Below are positions 1 to 6,687 of a stretch of 9,774 nt of DNA, piece by piece. The position numbers and the translations under genes are program-made. The stretch spans positions 1 to 9,774 of the forward strand of contig JBFKUL010000096.1 of assembly GCA_041635755.1 (NCBI GenBank). The letters are read 5' to 3'. How positions within the stretch are numbered: position 1 is the first letter of the stretch; each line of letters opens with the position of its first letter. The notes beneath the pieces are model-generated. The model was not told where the DNA came from and searched no databases. It saw nothing but the letters and a program-made list of their open reading frames with translations. Origin of the DNA: JBFKUL01 sp041635755. Its GTDB lineage: Bacteria; Pseudomonadota; Gammaproteobacteria; Burkholderiales; SG8-39.

Positions 1-582
1 GACAAGGCGAAAGTCGTCAACGACGCACTCGGCGCGCTGCGCTCGAAGATCGGGCACGACAAGGGCTACGCCAAGAAAGGCTGGCAGCCCCTCTGGGTGC
101 TCGATTTCCCGATGTTCGAGTGGGACGAGGAGGAGAAGCGCTGGTCGGCGATGCACCACCCGTTCACCGCCCCCAAGGACGGCCACGAGGACCTGCTCGC
201 CAGCGACCCGGGGCGTGCGCTGTCCAAGGGCTACGACATGGTGTTGAACGGCTGGGAGCTCGGCGGCGGCTCGGTGCGCATTCACCGCGCAGACGTGCAG
301 GGAAAGGTGTTCCGCGCGCTCGGCATCTCCGAGGAGGAGGCGCGCGCGAAATTCGGCTTCCTGCTCGACAACCTGCAGTACGGCGCGCCGCCGCACGGCG
401 GCATCGCCTTCGGCCTGGACCGCCTCGTGACTCTCATGGCGGGCGCGGAGTCGATCCGCGACGTGATTGCGTTTCCAAAGACGCAGCGCGCGCAGTGCTT
501 GCTAACGCAGGCGCCGGGCCCGGTCGATGAGAAGCAGCTGCGCGAGCTCGGACTGAGGCTGCGGGAAGCCAAGAAGGCGTGA
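1..582 (+). CDS. aspS: Aspartyl-tRNA synthetase, C-terminal part (5' end outside window)
   Basis: This is the last 193 codons of a class II aminoacyl-tRNA synthetase that charges tRNA-Asp in the cytoplasm; the frame is open from base 1, so the gene starts upstream. Visible landmarks are HHPFTAPKDG (about residues 52-61 of the fragment), the GWELGGGSVRIH stretch, and class II motif 3, GGIAFGLDRLV, which helps bind ATP. The tail FPKTQRAQCLLTQAP corresponds to the FPK...MTEAP ending of bacterial AspRS. E. coli AspRS has about 590 residues, so roughly a third is present. The part that would tell a discriminating from a non-discriminating (Asp/Asn) enzyme is not in view. The stop TGA (580-582) shares its last base with the ATG of the ribonuclease gene, so the two are probably translationally coupled. 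Confidence 0.97.
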   Translation, partial: DKAKVVNDALGALRSKIGHDKGYAKKGWQPLWVLDFPMFEWDEEEKRWSAMHHPFTAPKDGHEDLLASDPGRALSKGYDMVLNGWELGGGSVRIHRADVQGKVFRALGISEEEARAKFGFLLDNLQYGAPPHGGIAFGLDRLVTLMAGAESIRDVIAFPKTQRAQCLLTQAPGPVDEKQLRELGLRLREAKKA

Positions 583-932
583 TGCGGCTGCGCGCCGCGC
601 TTGCGGCACTGCTGGTCGGCGTTGCGGCGGCCGGCTGCAGCGCACCGCAGGACATCGGCCTTGCCGAGCTGCCGGCGGAGGCGCGCCAGACCATCGCGTT
701 GATCCGGCTGGGCGGGCCGTTCCCCTACGACAAGGACGGCTCCGTGTTCGGCAACCGCGAGCGGCTGCTGCCTGCGCAGACCCGCGGTTACTATCGCGAA
801 TACACCGTGGCCACGCCGGGCGCGCGCGACCGTGGCGCGCGACGCATCGTCGCGGGTGGCGAGCCCACAGCGCCGGACGTGTTGTACTACACCTCAGATC
901 ATTACCGCAGCTTCCGCCGCGTACGCGAATAG
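582..932 (+). CDS. Exported guanyl-specific ribonuclease (RNase Sa/barnase family), probable lipoprotein
   Basis: A 116-residue protein of the microbial N1/T1-type ribonuclease family, which cleaves single-stranded RNA after guanosine. The core matches Streptomyces RNase Sa closely: GGPFPYDKDG, then FGNRE, GYYREYTV, TPGARDRGARRIV and YYTSDHY. By alignment with RNase Sa (E54, R69, H85) the catalytic residues are E73, R88 and H107; all are present, and there are three extra residues between R88 and H107. Residues 1-18 form a short basic and hydrophobic export signal ending in AAGC, a plausible lipobox that would lipidate C19; plain signal peptidase I cleavage is the alternative. The mature enzyme would have about 98 residues. 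I chose the ATG at 582, which overlaps the aspS stop; GTG 579 just upstream is also possible. The barstar gene begins 2 nt downstream. Family assignment is firm; membrane anchoring is inferred. Confidence 0.93.
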   Translation: MRLRAALAALLVGVAAAGCSAPQDIGLAELPAEARQTIALIRLGGPFPYDKDGSVFGNRERLLPAQTRGYYREYTVATPGARDRGARRIVAGGEPTAPDVLYYTSDHYRSFRRVRE

Positions 933-934
933 CC

Positions 935-1378
935 ATGTCCGGTCTCTCCAAGCGCCTGCAGGATGCGTCACAATCCGGCGCGTACCGAACGGTGCGCGAA
1001 GAAGCGCTGCTTGCGGCCGCCGAGGACGTGCCGCTCGACCTGGCCCGTGTCTCGCTCGCGGATGTTCGCGATAAGGGCGCACTGCTTGCGCACGTCGCGG
1101 CGGCGCTCGGTTTCCCGCGCTGGTTCGGCGCAAACTGGGACGCGCTCGAGGACTGCATGACAGATCTGTCGTGGCGCGCCGCGCGTGGCCACCTGCTGCT
1201 GATCGAACGCTGCGATGCGCTGCGCAGCGCCAGACCGGACGATTTCGGTGTACTGCTCGACATCCTGCGCTCGAGCGCGGAGTACTGGGCCGAGCGCGGC
1301 ACGCCTTTTTTCGCCGTGTTCGTCGATCCGGACCACCGGCTTGCGCTACCCGAGCTCTCCGCCGGCGAAGTCCCGTGA
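935..1378 (+). CDS. Barstar-family ribonuclease inhibitor
   Basis: A 147-residue cytoplasmic protein with no signal peptide. The barstar signature lies at residues 60-77: FPRWFGANWDALEDCMTDL. In Bacillus barstar the matching NLDALWDCLT segment contains D35 and D39, which plug the barnase active site; the equivalents here, D69 and D73, are both present. It is longer than Bacillus barstar (about 90 residues), with an N-terminal extension of some 40 residues. It presumably binds and blocks the ribonuclease encoded 2 nt upstream, protecting the cell from enzyme that has not been exported; that pairing is inferred from adjacency and family. No convincing ribosome-binding site precedes the ATG, which suggests translation coupled to the RNase gene. 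The stop TGA overlaps the GTG start of nudB (GTGA). Confidence 0.93.
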   Translation: MSGLSKRLQDASQSGAYRTVREEALLAAAEDVPLDLARVSLADVRDKGALLAHVAAALGFPRWFGANWDALEDCMTDLSWRAARGHLLLIERCDALRSARPDDFGVLLDILRSSAEYWAERGTPFFAVFVDPDHRLALPELSAGEVP

Positions 1379-1824
1379 CGCCCAAGGTGCCGGTCTCGGT
1401 GCTCGTGGTGATCCACACCACCGCGCTCGAGGTGCTGCTGATCGAACGCGCTGCGCATCCCGGATTCTGGCAGTCGGTGACGGGGTCGCTCGAGCGTCTC
1501 GATGAGCCGCTCGAAGAGGCGGCCGCGCGCGAGGTGCGGGAGGAGACCGGCATTGACGCGCGCCGCGGCCGCCTGCAGCGCTGGAACCTCATCAACACCT
1601 TCGAGGTCTACGCGCACTGGCGGCACCGCTTCGCGCCGGGCACCACCCACAACACCGAGCACGTATTCGGGCTGACGCTCGAGGCGCGCTGCGCGGTCAG
1701 GCTGGCGCCCGATGAGCATCGCGCGTGCCTCTGGCTGCCTTGGCGCGAGGCGGCGGCGAAATGCTTTTCGTGGAGCAACCGCGATGCGATTCGCGTGCTT
1801 GGCGAAGGCGCTGTGTTAACTTAG
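1375..1824 (+). CDS. nudB: Dihydroneopterin triphosphate diphosphatase (Nudix hydrolase NudB)
   Basis: A 149-residue Nudix hydrolase, almost the same length as E. coli NudB (150). NudB removes pyrophosphate from dihydroneopterin triphosphate early in folate synthesis. NudB hallmarks besides the Nudix fold are FWQSVTGS (31-38), RFAPGTTHNTEHVF (85-98) and SWSNRDAI (132-139), all with close counterparts in E. coli NudB. The Nudix box runs from G37 to I60 and ends REVREETGI, which supplies the metal-binding glutamates. It is one residue longer between the first Gly and the REV element than the standard 23-residue box, and has Asp43 near the place of the usual first Glu. The GTG start at 1375 overlaps the barstar stop and gives the right length; any longer version would run into barstar. 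An aspS-nudB neighbourhood is common in betaproteobacteria. Confidence 0.93.
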   Translation: MTPKVPVSVLVVIHTTALEVLLIERAAHPGFWQSVTGSLERLDEPLEEAAAREVREETGIDARRGRLQRWNLINTFEVYAHWRHRFAPGTTHNTEHVFGLTLEARCAVRLAPDEHRACLWLPWREAAAKCFSWSNRDAIRVLGEGAVLT

Positions 1825-1853
1825 CCTTGCAGCATTACCTGACGACCATAACG

Positions 1854-2426
1854 ATGGATCCATGGCGCGACCCGTTTGTGGCCACCGCGCTGCTCGCCGT
1901 GCTCGCGGCACCGGCGCTCGCGGCCGAGAACATCCGGGTTCAGGTCGAGCGTCACGGCGAAGTCTTCCATGTGAACGCGAGCGCCTCCGTTTCGGCGCCG
2001 GTCGAGGTCGCCTGGCAAGTGCTTACCGACTACGAGCGGCTGCCGCAGTTCGTGCCCGGAATCATCAGGAGCGACGTTCTGATGCGCAGCGGCGACCGGG
2101 CGCTGGTCGATCAGGAGGGCGAGGCACGCTTCCTCGTGTTTACGTTCCCGATCAGGATCCGCCTGGAGGTGCACGAGCGCCCGCGCGAGACGGTCGATTC
2201 GCGGGCTGTTTCCGGCAATATGCGCAGCATGTGGGGCCGCTACGAGCTGCACGTCGACGCGGCGCAGGGCGGCGTACGGCTGCGCTACCTGGGCGCGCTC
2301 GAGCCGGCGTTCGCGATGCCGCCGCTCATCGGCGTGGCAGCGCTTCGGGGCACGATCGAAGACCAGTTCGAAGCGATGGTGCGCGAGATCGAGCGGCGGG
2401 GCGCTTCCGCACCGCGAGGGCAGTGA
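1854..2426 (+). CDS. Exported SRPBCC (START-like/polyketide cyclase-type) protein
   Basis: A 190-residue protein. Residues 8-23 are hydrophobic and end in PALA, a good signal peptidase I site, so the mature protein of about 167 residues should be periplasmic. The rest reads as an SRPBCC/START-like fold related to the COQ10/polyketide-cyclase group: VNASASVSAPVEVAWQVLTDYERLPQFVPGI (about 41-71) is the typical opening strand and helix pair, followed by strands around FTFPIRIRLEV and WGRYELHV, and a long C-terminal helix, LRGTIEDQFEAMVREIERR. Such proteins usually hold a hydrophobic ligand in a cavity; none has catalytic residues I can identify, and the ligand is unknown. The start is 29 nt after nudB; no clear ribosome-binding site is visible. 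The lipoprotein gene follows within 8 nt, so the two may act together in the envelope. Confidence 0.85.
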   Translation: MDPWRDPFVATALLAVLAAPALAAENIRVQVERHGEVFHVNASASVSAPVEVAWQVLTDYERLPQFVPGIIRSDVLMRSGDRALVDQEGEARFLVFTFPIRIRLEVHERPRETVDSRAVSGNMRSMWGRYELHVDAAQGGVRLRYLGALEPAFAMPPLIGVAALRGTIEDQFEAMVREIERRGASAPRGQ

Positions 2427-2434
2427 CGGTGCGC

Positions 2435-3943
2435 ATGTTCCGTTTGGCCGCCATGCTCGCGGCGGCGGCGCTCGCAGGCTGCGCGGGGCTCGAGCGGGCG
2501 TTCGACGCACACCTCGCCTCCGAGGTTTTCGGCGTTCGCGAGTGCGCGCAATGGTTCGAGGCGCTCGATCGGGCGGTCGATGCGGCGCGGGCGCGCGACG
2601 CGCAGGAAGCGCGCGTCGAAGGCTTTCCGTATCTGCGCGTCAACCGGCTGCTCGCCTCGCTTCGCGCGCGGGCCACCACGCCGATCGAGCAGCGCGCCTA
2701 TGTCGAGCGGCTGCGCGCGCTCGATCTGGAGGCGCGCAGCTTCGAGATCGCGAACCTGCCGCGCGCGCTGTTCGATACGCTTCCCGACCTGCACCCGGCG
2801 GCCGAGCGCAGCGCCGCGGTGCGGCGCAGCGCCGAATGCGGCCAACTGCTCGCACGCATCGATATCGACCGGCCGCAGGCGCTTGCGAAGATTCTGGAGC
2901 GCGCGCGCGTTCCAGACGATTACTCGACGGCGAGCCGCATCCTCGGTCTCTATGCGCTCACCCGGATTCCCTTTGCCGCGGGCGTGCGGCGCTGGGAGAA
3001 CGAGATGCTCGAGGATTTCCGCCGCGCCAAGACCGGGCTGGCGCGCATGCCGCTGGTGCGGTATGCGCCGCCCGGCGGGCCGACGCTGTACTACGAGACG
3101 GTCGCCGGCGATCTCGGCCGCGCCGTGTTCGAGCCCTTCGGCATTGTCCAGCTCTCGGACCGCGAGCTCGATCGCATGCTTGCCGCCTACGCTCCGAGCT
3201 TCGAAATCGAGCTTGGCGGCGATTTCGACCGCTTCGGAGGGCTGCGCTGGGAGCGCGACAGCGCGCTGCCCGTGGTCGACGCGAGCGCGCTCGAGGTCTA
3301 TACGAACGTCTCACACACGCTGTATGGCGACCAGGTGTTGCTGCAGCTCGTGTACACGATCTGGTTTCCCGAGCGACCGCCGGCCTATGAGGGCGACATT
3401 CTCGCCGGGCAGCTGGACGGACTGACCTGGCGCGTAACGCTCGCGCCGGACGGCGAGCCGCTGATTTACGATGCGATACATCCATGCGGCTGCTATCACA
3501 TGTTCTTTCCCACGCCACGTGCGCGGCCGCGGCCGGCGCCCGATGCGCTTCTGGAGTGGGCGTTCGTGCCGCAGACGCTGCCGCGCATAGGCCCCGGCGA
3601 GCGCCCGCTGGTGCGGCTTGCGAGCCGTACCCATTACATCGAGCGCGTTTCGCTCGTTACCGGCACCGACAGCCTGGTGCGCTACCAGTTCCGGCCCTAT
3701 AACGCCCTGCGCTCGATGTGGGACTTGCGCGGCGGCAAACGCAGCGTATTCGGACCGCGGGGCCTGATTGCCGGCAGCGAGCGTCCCGAGAGGTTCTTGT
3801 TTTGGCCCATGGGTATCGAATCGGCCGGTGCGATGCGCCAGTGGGGACGGCACGCGACCGCATTCGTCGGGCGGCGTCATTTCGACGATGCGGACCTGAT
3901 CGAGCGGCGCTTCGAGCTCGAGCTCGAAAGACCCAGGCGATGA
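2435..3943 (+). CDS. Large lipoprotein of unknown function with an HPCGCYH motif
   Basis: A 502-residue protein that I do not recognise as a named family. MFRLAAMLAAAALAGCAG is a lipoprotein signal with lipobox LAGC, so C15 should be lipidated. The body falls into an Ala/Arg/Glu-rich, probably helical first half (about 20-180) and a second half rich in aromatic and beta-type stretches. The most distinctive element is IHPCGCYHMFFP, with H349, C351, C353 and H355 spaced as a potential metal or haem-type ligand cluster; another patch, NVSHTLYGDQVLLQLVYTIWF, starts near residue 291. There is no HEXXH protease motif. Two in-frame GTG codons (2423, overlapping the previous stop, and 2429) could be the true start; ATG 2435 gives the cleanest signal peptide. 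The stop overlaps the next ATG (ATGA). Length, frame and signal make it a real gene; the function is open. Confidence 0.85.
   Translation: MFRLAAMLAAAALAGCAGLERAFDAHLASEVFGVRECAQWFEALDRAVDAARARDAQEARVEGFPYLRVNRLLASLRARATTPIEQRAYVERLRALDLEARSFEIANLPRALFDTLPDLHPAAERSAAVRRSAECGQLLARIDIDRPQALAKILERARVPDDYSTASRILGLYALTRIPFAAGVRRWENEMLEDFRRAKTGLARMPLVRYAPPGGPTLYYETVAGDLGRAVFEPFGIVQLSDRELDRMLAAYAPSFEIELGGDFDRFGGLRWERDSALPVVDASALEVYTNVSHTLYGDQVLLQLVYTIWFPERPPAYEGDILAGQLDGLTWRVTLAPDGEPLIYDAIHPCGCYHMFFPTPRARPRPAPDALLEWAFVPQTLPRIGPGERPLVRLASRTHYIERVSLVTGTDSLVRYQFRPYNALRSMWDLRGGKRSVFGPRGLIAGSERPERFLFWPMGIESAGAMRQWGRHATAFVGRRHFDDADLIERRFELELERPRR
3911..3928. repeat. 18-bp perfect palindrome at the end of the lipoprotein gene
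   Basis: TTCGAGCTCGAGCTCGAA reads the same on both strands. It encodes Phe-Glu-Leu-Glu-Leu-Glu and lies 11 nt before the overlapping start of the EEP gene. In RNA it could fold as a 7-bp stem with a 4-nt loop near that start. It is most simply explained by the repeated GAGCTC codon pair. Confidence 0.6.
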
Positions 3944-4716
3944 GTGAACGCGCCGCGAAAACGCCTACGCCGCGCGTTCTGCGGGTGGCGACGTTCAACA
4001 TTCACAAGGGGTTCACGCAGTTCAATCGCCGCATGGTGATCCACGAGCTGCGCGAAGGCCTGCGCACGCTCGACTCGGACCTCATGTTCTTGCAGGAAGT
4101 GCAGGGCCTGAACGAGCGCAACGCGCTGCGCTTTACCGGTTGGCCGGGCGCGCCCCAGCACGAGTACCTGGCCGAGGAGCGCTGGCAGCACGCGTATGGA
4201 CGCAACGCTATCTACGATCATGGCCACCATGGCAACGCGATCCTGTCGCGCTACCCGATCGTCTCGGCCGAGAACGAGGACGTCTCGAGCCACCGCTTCG
4301 AACGCCGCGGCTTGCTGCACTGCGTGGTGATGGTCCCGGGGTGGCGGCTCAACCTGCACTGCGTGTGCGTGCATCTCTCGCTTCACGAGCGCGGCCGGCG
4401 CCGCCAGATCGAGGCGATCGGCGAGCGGCTCGAGTCGCTTGCGACGCGCAATCTGCCGATTATCGTCGCCGGCGATTTCAACGATGGGCGCGATCGCGCC
4501 AGCGCTCTGCTCGAGCAGCGCCTGGGCATGCTTGAGGTCACCACCACGCTGCGCGGACGCGCCGCGCGCACCTATCCCAGCGTGCTGCCCATGTTGCGGC
4601 TGGACCGGATCTACGTGCGAGGGTTCAAGGTAGCCGCGGCACAGGTGCACCGCGGGGTGCCCTGGTCGCTGCTCTCGGACCACCTTGCGGTAAGCGCCGA
4701 GCTGAGGCGGGCGTAG
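3940..4716 (+). CDS. Endonuclease/exonuclease/phosphatase (EEP) family protein
   Basis: A 258-residue metal-dependent phosphoesterase of the EEP (DNase I-like) superfamily, apparently cytoplasmic as no signal peptide is visible. The family motifs occur in order: ATFNIHKG (N20), FLQEVQG (E53, metal ligand), HGNAILSRYPI (98-107), VCVHLSLHERGRRRQ with H145, VAGDFND with D179 and N181, LRLDRIYV with D222, and the terminal SDHLAV with the D247/H248 pair. All catalytic positions are kept, so it should be active. The family includes DNases, RNases, sphingomyelinases and inositol phosphatases; sequence alone does not pick the substrate. A member directly upstream of clsB is a frequent betaproteobacterial arrangement, which makes a phospholipid or nucleic-acid role equally arguable. 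The ATG overlaps the preceding stop by 4 nt and clsB starts 4 nt after its stop. Confidence 0.92.
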   Translation: MSERAAKTPTPRVLRVATFNIHKGFTQFNRRMVIHELREGLRTLDSDLMFLQEVQGLNERNALRFTGWPGAPQHEYLAEERWQHAYGRNAIYDHGHHGNAILSRYPIVSAENEDVSSHRFERRGLLHCVVMVPGWRLNLHCVCVHLSLHERGRRRQIEAIGERLESLATRNLPIIVAGDFNDGRDRASALLEQRLGMLEVTTTLRGRAARTYPSVLPMLRLDRIYVRGFKVAAAQVHRGVPWSLLSDHLAVSAELRRA

Positions 4717-4720
4717 CGAG

Positions 4721-5914
4721 ATGCGCACCGTTGCCGGCAACCGGCTGAACCTGCTGCGCAACGGCGAGCAGTATTTTCCCGAGCTGGTGCGCGAGATCGA
4801 TGCGGCCGAGGCGGAGGTGTTCCTCGAAACATACCTTTTCGCCGACGACGAGTCCGGCTCGCTTGTCGCCGGGGCGCTGGCGCGCGCCGCCGTGCGCGGT
4901 GTCGCGGTGCACCTGCTGCTGGACGGCTTCGGGGCGCGCCGCTTCGCGCCCCGCTTTCGCGACTTGCTCACGAACGCGGGCGCGCAGGTACTGGTGTTCC
5001 GGCCCAACATCAGTCCCTGGAGCCTGCGGCGCGCGCGCCTGCGACGCCTGCACCGCAAGCTCGCGAGCATCGATGGGCGCGTGGCCTTCGTCGGCGGCAT
5101 CAATGTCATCGACGACTTCCACACGCCGGGGCACAGTCCGCCGCGCTACGATTACGCGGTGCGCATCTCCGGGCCGCTTGCCGAGGACGTGCGCGCCGCA
5201 GCGGCCCGGCTCTGGTCGCAGGTCGCGTGGGCGACGTTCCGGCGCCGTTGGCCCGGACTCCAGGCCCTGAAGGGCCGCGATCCCAGCCCGGCGCCGGTGC
5301 CCGCGCCGGAAACGCCCGAGCCCGTGCCGCACGGCCAGCGCGCGGCGCTCGTTATTCGCGACAACGTCGCGCATCGGCGCGACATCGAGGACGCGTATCT
5401 CGAGCTGATCGAGGGCGCGCGCGAAGAGATCCTGATTGCTTGTGCTTATTTCTTCCCGGGGCGGCGCTTTCGCCAGGCGTTGGCGCAGGCTGTGGCGCGC
5501 GGCGTTCGCGTGGTGCTCCTGCTGCAGGGTCGGGTCGAGTACGTGCTGCTGCACTACGCCTCGCGGGCGCTGTACGGCTCGCTGCTCGAGGCCGGGATCG
5601 AGATCCTCGAGTATCACAAGAGCTTCTTGCACGCCAAGGTCGCGGTGTTCGACCGGCGCTTTGCGAGCGTCGGGTCCTCGAACATCGATCCGTTCAGCTT
5701 TCTGCTCGCGCGCGAGGCGAACGTGTTCGTGGACGACGAGCGCTTCGCCAAGGAGCTCCACGCGAGCCTCGACGATGCAATCCGCTCCGGCGCGCAGCGC
5801 GTTCCGCCGCAACAATGGAAACGCCTGCCACTATGGCTGCGGGTGCGCATCTGGATCGGCTACGGCATCGCACGGCTGCTGGTCAACTTCGCCGGATACG
5901 AGCGCTACCACTAG
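4721..5914 (+). CDS. clsB: Cardiolipin synthase B (phospholipase D superfamily)
   Basis: A 397-residue phospholipase D-superfamily enzyme that makes cardiolipin at the inner membrane; E. coli ClsB (YbhO, about 413 residues) is the closest family in length and layout. Two HKD motifs are visible: H111-R-K113-x4-D118 with the following GGIN, and H304-A-K306-x4-D311 with GSSN. The N-terminal part has LLRNGEQYFPELVREIDAAE and FLETYLFADD, typical of ClsB. It lacks the two N-terminal transmembrane helices of ClsA. A proline-rich linker (about 188-204) separates the two halves. The C-terminus WLRVRIWIGYGIARLLVNF is amphipathic to hydrophobic and may touch the membrane. It is the last gene of the + strand run and meets the MOSC gene tail to tail across 29 nt. 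Confidence 0.94.
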   Translation: MRTVAGNRLNLLRNGEQYFPELVREIDAAEAEVFLETYLFADDESGSLVAGALARAAVRGVAVHLLLDGFGARRFAPRFRDLLTNAGAQVLVFRPNISPWSLRRARLRRLHRKLASIDGRVAFVGGINVIDDFHTPGHSPPRYDYAVRISGPLAEDVRAAAARLWSQVAWATFRRRWPGLQALKGRDPSPAPVPAPETPEPVPHGQRAALVIRDNVAHRRDIEDAYLELIEGAREEILIACAYFFPGRRFRQALAQAVARGVRVVLLLQGRVEYVLLHYASRALYGSLLEAGIEILEYHKSFLHAKVAVFDRRFASVGSSNIDPFSFLLAREANVFVDDERFAKELHASLDDAIRSGAQRVPPQQWKRLPLWLRVRIWIGYGIARLLVNFAGYERYH

Positions 5915-5943
5915 TCGAGCGCGCAGCGGCGCCGGCGAAGGCG

Positions 5944-6681
5944 TCAGTCCGAGTTCGCAGCGTCACCCACGCGCAACGTGCCGGGCCGCGCGACCCGGCA
6001 GTACCTCCCGAACACGAGCCCCATGCGCGCCTCGAGCGTGGCAAGCGGCTCGGGGCCGCGACGTGCGCCGCTAGCCTGATCGATCGTGACCACCTCGCAA
6101 CGCTCGCAGGCCGAAACGCACTCGAGCAGCGTGTTGCCCGCCGCGAGGCGGTGCCAGCGAAGCTCGGCGAACGCCTGCGTACCCTCAAGCACGAGATTGG
6201 CGCGAAAGCGCTCGATGCCAACGGGCGCGGCCAGCTGCGCATTCAGCGCATCCAGCGTTGCGAGCGCCACGACGAGCACGGGCTCTGCGTCGGCCAGGCT
6301 TTGCGCCGCGTTTGGCTCGAGCGCGACCAGCTCCACCGGTACGCCGAGGTAGCGCGCGAGCCGGCGATTCGCGTCTTCCGGCGCCGCGCGCGCGGCGATC
6401 GTGCGTCCCCAAACGAATGCGCTGCGCGGCGCGCGGAAGACACCGCGTTCGAGCTCCAGCTCTTCGATGCCGCCAAGCGCCAGGGCGAGGCGCGCCGCCG
6501 AGAGGTGCGCACCGATGGTCGCGAGCAACGGGGCATCGCGCTGCGTGAGTGCCCGGCCGTCCGCGCCGATCAATGCGAAGCTGCGATCGCCGCTGACGCC
6601 GCGCGCGTCGAGCGTCGCCTCGCCGAGCGGCATTGCGCCGCAGGACTTGACCGGAAAGCGGTTGAGCGCGGCGACGCGCAC
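5944..6681 (-). CDS. MOSC-domain protein (YcbX/mARC-like, without ferredoxin domain)
   Basis: A 245-residue protein. The N-terminal MOSC beta-barrel motif is clear: LNRFPVKSCGAMPL (6-19), GVSGDRSFALIGADGRALTQRDAPLLA (28-54). The MOSC domain follows with ERFRANLVLEG (157-167), FAELRW and CVSACERCEVVTIDQASG, where C192 and C195 match the cysteine pair of the family; one of them is expected to bind molybdenum cofactor. YcbX itself is about 370 residues because of a C-terminal [2Fe-2S] domain, absent here. Relatives reduce N-hydroxylated compounds or carry sulfur; which applies here cannot be told. The start is a GTG six nucleotides after the ComB-like stop, the only start giving the complete barrel, so it is probably translated from the same message. 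Confidence 0.9.
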   Translation of the reverse strand: MRVAALNRFPVKSCGAMPLGEATLDARGVSGDRSFALIGADGRALTQRDAPLLATIGAHLSAARLALALGGIEELELERGVFRAPRSAFVWGRTIAARAAPEDANRRLARYLGVPVELVALEPNAAQSLADAEPVLVVALATLDALNAQLAAPVGIERFRANLVLEGTQAFAELRWHRLAAGNTLLECVSACERCEVVTIDQASGARRGPEPLATLEARMGLVFGRYCRVARPGTLRVGDAANSD

Positions 6682-6687
6682 CAGGGC

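Noticed and set aside
582..1378. A polymorphic or contact-dependent toxin locus (toxin C-terminal domain plus immunity gene)
   Set aside because: The RNase is a stand-alone small secreted enzyme with its own signal, not the tip of a large delivery protein, and there are no cassettes, repeats or orphan immunity genes around it.
502..1719. Long open frame on the - strand opposite aspS end, RNase, barstar and nudB
   Set aside because: Its product is Arg/Ala/Ser-rich and low in complexity with no family motif, as expected for the antisense of GC-rich genes; four well-recognised genes occupy the + strand.
3877..5124. Long - strand open frame opposite the EEP gene and the start of clsB
   Set aside because: It lies wholly opposite proteins with complete catalytic motifs; its composition is that of an antisense frame.
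4625..5815. Long - strand open frame opposite clsB
   Set aside because: Antisense shadow of a gene with both HKD motifs; no recognisable domain.
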